Part shown: positions 60,225-64,000 of the stretch, piece by piece
Layout of the letters: the number at the start of each line of letters is the position of its first letter
Numbering within the stretch: position 1 is the first letter of the stretch
Assembly (NCBI GenBank): GCA_023614405.1
Contig: CM042684.1
Location: 532,192,682 to 532,256,681 of the forward strand
DNA from: Avena insularis
Taxonomy: Eukaryota; Streptophyta; Magnoliopsida; Poales; Poaceae
Reading direction: 5' to 3'
Length of the DNA stretch: 64,000 nt
Made by a program: the position numbers and the translations under genes
Notes under the pieces: generated by a model
Database searches by the model: none
Told to the model about the DNA's origin: nothing
What the model saw: the letters and a program-made list of their open reading frames with translations, nothing else

Positions 60225-62075
60225 TGTTGGAGATATGCCCTAGAGGTAATAATAAATGTAGTTATTATTATATATCTTTGTGTTTATGATAAATGTTTAC
60301 ATTCATGCTATAATAGTATTAACAAGGAAACCATTAATACTTGTGTGATTTGTAAACTTAATTTGAAGTCCCTAGTATGGCCTCTATACTTCACTAGCTT
60401 GTTGGTTGATTGATGATGTGGTTTCTTTGTCATGAACATTGAGATGTTATCAACAACAAGATCATATCGTTAGGAGAATGATATGGTGGACATACTCCTA
60501 TAGACAAGCGTAGCATAAAGATCAAGTCATTTCAATAGTTCAATTGCTATATGCTTTCTGATACATAGTGACCTAATTCCTTCGACCATGAGATCATGCA
60601 TATTGCCTTTCTTTGGATGGATGCTTTGATGTCATCAAACACCACACCGTAACAGGTGGCTATAAAAGTGGCATTGGGTGTTCGGAAAGTAGTGGTTGAA
60701 ACACATGGATCAAGAGTGGGATTTGTCCATCCACATGACGGATAGATATTCTCTGGGCCCTCTCGGTGAAATGTCATCCAATTAGCTTGCAAGCATGTGA
60801 CTTGGTCACAAGGGATCACATATCACGGAGCGAGAAAAGAGTACTTATCGATACTGAGGTTGAACTAGGTATGCGGAGATACAAGCGATCATGACCTCGG
60901 ATAAGTAACATATCGTGAGACAAAGGGAAATTGGTATCGTATGTAAGTGGTTCATTCGATGTAAAGTAATCGTGAGAAATATGTAGAACCATATGAATTT
61001 CCAGATTCCTCTATTGGTTATTGTTAGGAAGTGTCTCGATCATGTCCGCATAATTCACGAACCGTAGGGAGACACACTTAAGGATTGACGTTGTTTGAGT
61101 AGTTATGGTATTATGAGAAAGAGACCGAATGTTGTTGGTCTCGGATGGGATCCGGGATATCACGAGGTGATCCGGAATGGTCCGGAGAATAAGATTCATA
61201 TAAGGAAAGTCCCGTTTGGAGTTGGGGAATGGTTAGGTGTTTTCATCGGGAACATTCTAGAAGGTCCCGGAATGTCCGGCACTCGGGGAAGGGTACATGA
61301 ATGTGTCATTGCAAGATGGAATGATTGCATCATGTACTAAGTGTTCTCGCTGTCCAAAATAAAGGGTTTATTTAATTCCTAAATTGGAAAAGTCAAGCGC
61401 GATTTTGTCAATTGCCGATTTTCGGAAAGAAGGAGAAGTTGGAAACCGACTTGGGGAGAGTCCTCCTCCCAAGCGGCCAGCCCTAGGCGAGTTGGGGAGG
61501 ACTCCTCCCTCCTGGCAGCGCCAGCCCTCCCACCTATAAAGGGAGGCAGGGCCTCCCTCTAGAGACACACAAGTTCCTATCCTCTAAACTAGAAACTAGA
61601 CCTAGACCCGGTTTAGAGCTGTTTCGGTTTAGAGCCTTCTAATTGGTTTAGAGCCCTCTTATTGGTGTGTCTAATTACTTGACCACTAATAGCCTCTCTC
61701 ATAAGCTCCACCATACTCGCCCCGGCTTTAGGCGAAGCCCTGCGGGATCTCCCCTCTCCCTCCGGTTCCACGCCGTTGTCTTTGCGGAATCATGAGGAGA
61801 GTGCTACAACCTCCATTTTCTTGGAACAAGGGAGAGGAAGGTCTTCGTCAATACGAGCGATGTGTGACCGACTGAGGCGCTCTTGAGGCGCCCGGAAGGA
61901 TCGTCTCTGCGATCTTGAGATCGGAAAGAATCGACTACATCACCCACGAGAATCTGCTCTCGTTAAACACTTTGGAATCTTCGAGGTGAGTTATTCCATC
62001 GACTCGTTGCTACAATCTAGTAGATAGATCTTGGCTTGTTTGTTTGTATGCGATAGAAAATTTTTGTTTTCCATG
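60225..62075 (+). repeat. Copia 5' LTR
   Basis: About 1.85 kb, the normal size for this group. The right border is approximate because the terminal CCCCAACA is lost. Confidence 0.75.
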
Positions 62076-63257
62076 CTCTGAACCCTCTGATGTATCGAGC
62101 CGTGTCTATATGTAGATCTGTTGCCTGAGTAGAACACAATAGTCATTGTGGGCGTTGATGCTTTTATTGTAGATTGCTTTTGTGTACTTTGCATCTTGCG
62201 GTATGTTGGGATGAAGCGGCCGGGCTAACCTTACATGACATCGTTCATGAGACTTGCTCCACACTTAACATGCAACTTGTATTGCATAAGTGGCTTCTTG
62301 GTGCTGTTTCTCCTAGCATAGTTAAGATCCAATTTACAACGGGTAATCAACAATGCTAGTATCAATGTTGTGGTTCTTGTTCGTAAGTTAGAGCGACACT
62401 TATGGAAAGCCCCAAACCACGTAAAATATGCAAAGAAAGTAGAAGCGTCTAACTTTGTTTTGCAGGGGTGTCTTGATGATGTGATATGGCCATGATTGTG
62501 ATTATATTTGATGTATGCAATGTTCCTTATTGTAAGTTGGCAACCGGCGAGCCATATGGTTGTCTTTAATTTCTTAAGACCTGCGTGTCTATTCAAAATA
62601 GTTGTAATAGTTGAAGCTGGTGGGCGACAACCATGAAGAAGCGTCATTGACCTTGATGCTATGCGGAGATGATGGAGATCATGTTAGCTTGAAGATGGAG
62701 ATCGGAAGCACAAAGAAGAAAGGCCATATCATATCACATATTATGAATTGCATGTGATGTTAATCCTTTATGCATCTTGTATTGCTTAGTAGGCAGCGGT
62801 AGCATTATAAGATGATCCCTCATCACATAAATTTCAAGTTCTAAAGTGTTCACCCTTAGTATGCACCGTTGCCAAAGCTTGCTGCTTGAAGCACTGCGTG
62901 ATGATCGGGTGTCTTTGATTCATGGTGACTAGCGTAAGCAAGCCAGATTTGCTTATCACGGAAGCTAAGGTTTGTCTTGTGAGCCTAGCATACGGACATG
63001 GCCTCGGGAACACGGATCGCGAAGGCAAAGCATGAATCATATAGTAGATATGATGAACATGATGATTGTTAGCCATTGAAACTATATCAACTCTCGTAAT
63101 GATCGGTGTTGATGTAGTGGATTTGGTCGATGTGATCACTAAAACAATGTGAGGGATGTTGTTTTGGTGGGAGTTCACCTAGTTTAATTTCATTAATTAA
63201 TTTGAACTCAATTTGTCATAAACTTAGTCTAAACTATTGCAAATATGTTGTAGATCA

Positions 63258-64000
63258 ATGGCAGCCCTACCATCAATTTTAATGCGTTCCTAGAGAAAGA
63301 AAAGTTGAAAAACAATGGAAGCAACTTGGCGGATTGGTTCCGCAATTTGAGATTGTCCTCACGGTGGTAATTTGACCTATGTGCTGGATGCACGCTAGGT
63401 GACCCACTGCGGTGATGCTACCGATGAAGTAAAGAATGTTTACCTCGCTCGGAAGAATCGGTACTCCATAGTTCAGTGCTATCTTGTATGGTTTAGAATC
63501 AGACTTGAGAAAAGGTTTGAAGAGTCGGACCCATATGATATTGTCGAGGATCTCAAATTAATCTTTGAGACTCATGCGGCAATTGAAAGTTATGAAACTT
63601 ACGAAAAGTTCTTTAAGCGCAAGATGGAAGAGGGTAGCTCGTCGGTGAGCATGTGCTTAAGATGTGCAGACGCATAAATAAACTTCAAAGTTTGGGTATA
63701 GTGATTCCTAATACTTTGGGGTTTACCGCATCCTCAATCACTACCACCAAGTTACAAGAACTTTGTGATGAACTACAACATGCGAACATGAACAAAGAGT
63801 TGCGAACTATTTGCTATGTTAAAATCTGCGAAGTGGAGATCAAGAAAGAGCACCAAGTGTTGATGGTCAATAAGACCACCAAATTCAAGAAAGGCAAGTC
63901 TAAGCGAAGGACACTTCAAGAAGGGTGGTAAGAAAGTTACCATACCGGCGAAGAGGACCAAGGCTGGACCAAACCTGGCGAGTGCTTTTCTTGCAAGGGA
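63258..64000 (+). pseudogene. Copia gag, frameshifted, partial
   Basis: ATG at 63258 begins the Gag of BARE/Angela-type elements, but frames change at once. Pieces include NAFLEKEKLKNNGSNLADWF (63280-63345), DEVKNVYLARKNRYSIVQC (63425-63480), LIFETHAAIESYETY (63560-63605), the block LGIVIPN (63692-63712), MNKELRTICYVKICEVEIKK (63790-63850) and KKEHQVLMVNKTTKFKKGKS (63844-63900). The window ends in GECFSCKG, the start of the CCHC zinc knuckle. At least four frame changes make it non-functional. Confidence 0.85.

Larger units (their letters stand above)
60225..64000 (+). mobile_element. Copia element (Angela/BARE/WIS-like), plus strand, runs off the window
   Basis: A 5' LTR from 60225 (TGTTGGAGATATGCCC) to about 62075, where the typical end (GCGATAGAAAATTTTTG) is recognisable but the last bases and the TGGTATCAGAGC primer site are not intact. 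An LTR TATA box lies at 61534-61540 (CTATAAA). A 1.2-kb leader without recognisable genes follows, then gag from 63258. Pol is expected beyond the window. The element is inserted in the Gypsy 3' LTR. Confidence 0.83.

Overview
The window is nuclear DNA of a grass, most likely a Triticeae cereal (wheat, Aegilops, barley or rye group). Genes are intron-bearing with grass-like GC-rich first exons, and they lie between nested LTR retrotransposons whose ends look like the Angela/BARE/WIS (Copia) and Sabrina-like (Gypsy) families, plus CACTA, PIF/Harbinger, Mutator, LINE and Stowaway elements. Family names come from recognition, not a search.

Layout. 1-3911: right part of a CACTA element with a decayed Ulp1-protease-like gene, split by a solo Gypsy LTR. 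5248-7615 (+): intact nine-exon Abl-interactor-like gene (ABIL, WAVE/SCAR complex), followed by a second, frameshifted copy of its last exon. 9113-12768 (-): intact eight-exon calcium-dependent protein kinase, with a Stowaway MITE in its last intron. 13.7-17.6 kb: a dead Gypsy pol, a PIF/Harbinger element carrying a piece of the neighbouring kinase gene, and MITEs. 17.7-32.0 kb: three related nepenthesin-type aspartic protease copies (two intact on minus, one dead on plus), separated by a Mutator remnant that hosts a dead LINE. 32673-35905 (-): intact four-exon serine hydroxymethyltransferase, probably plastidial. 36.2-38.1 kb: MITE and a LINE 3' fragment. 38.65-48.9 kb: a PIF/Harbinger element split three bases inside its terminal repeat by an 8.75-kb LTR element that is almost all LTR. 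48.9-64.0 kb: a short LTR fragment, a decayed minus-strand Copia, a Gypsy carrying only gag-protease, and a plus-strand Copia running off the window with a broken gag.

The four intact gene types (actin nucleation, calcium signalling, secreted proteolysis, one-carbon metabolism) do not form a pathway; this is an ordinary gene island in a repeat-rich genome. I see no bacterial-type operon, CRISPR array, tRNA or rRNA gene. The most notable items are local capture of kinase gene sequence by a PIF/Harbinger element; a TA microsatellite of 6, about 34 and 43 units at the same core-promoter position of three protease paralogs; the duplicated ABIL terminal exon; and the long-LTR element with a tiny internal domain.
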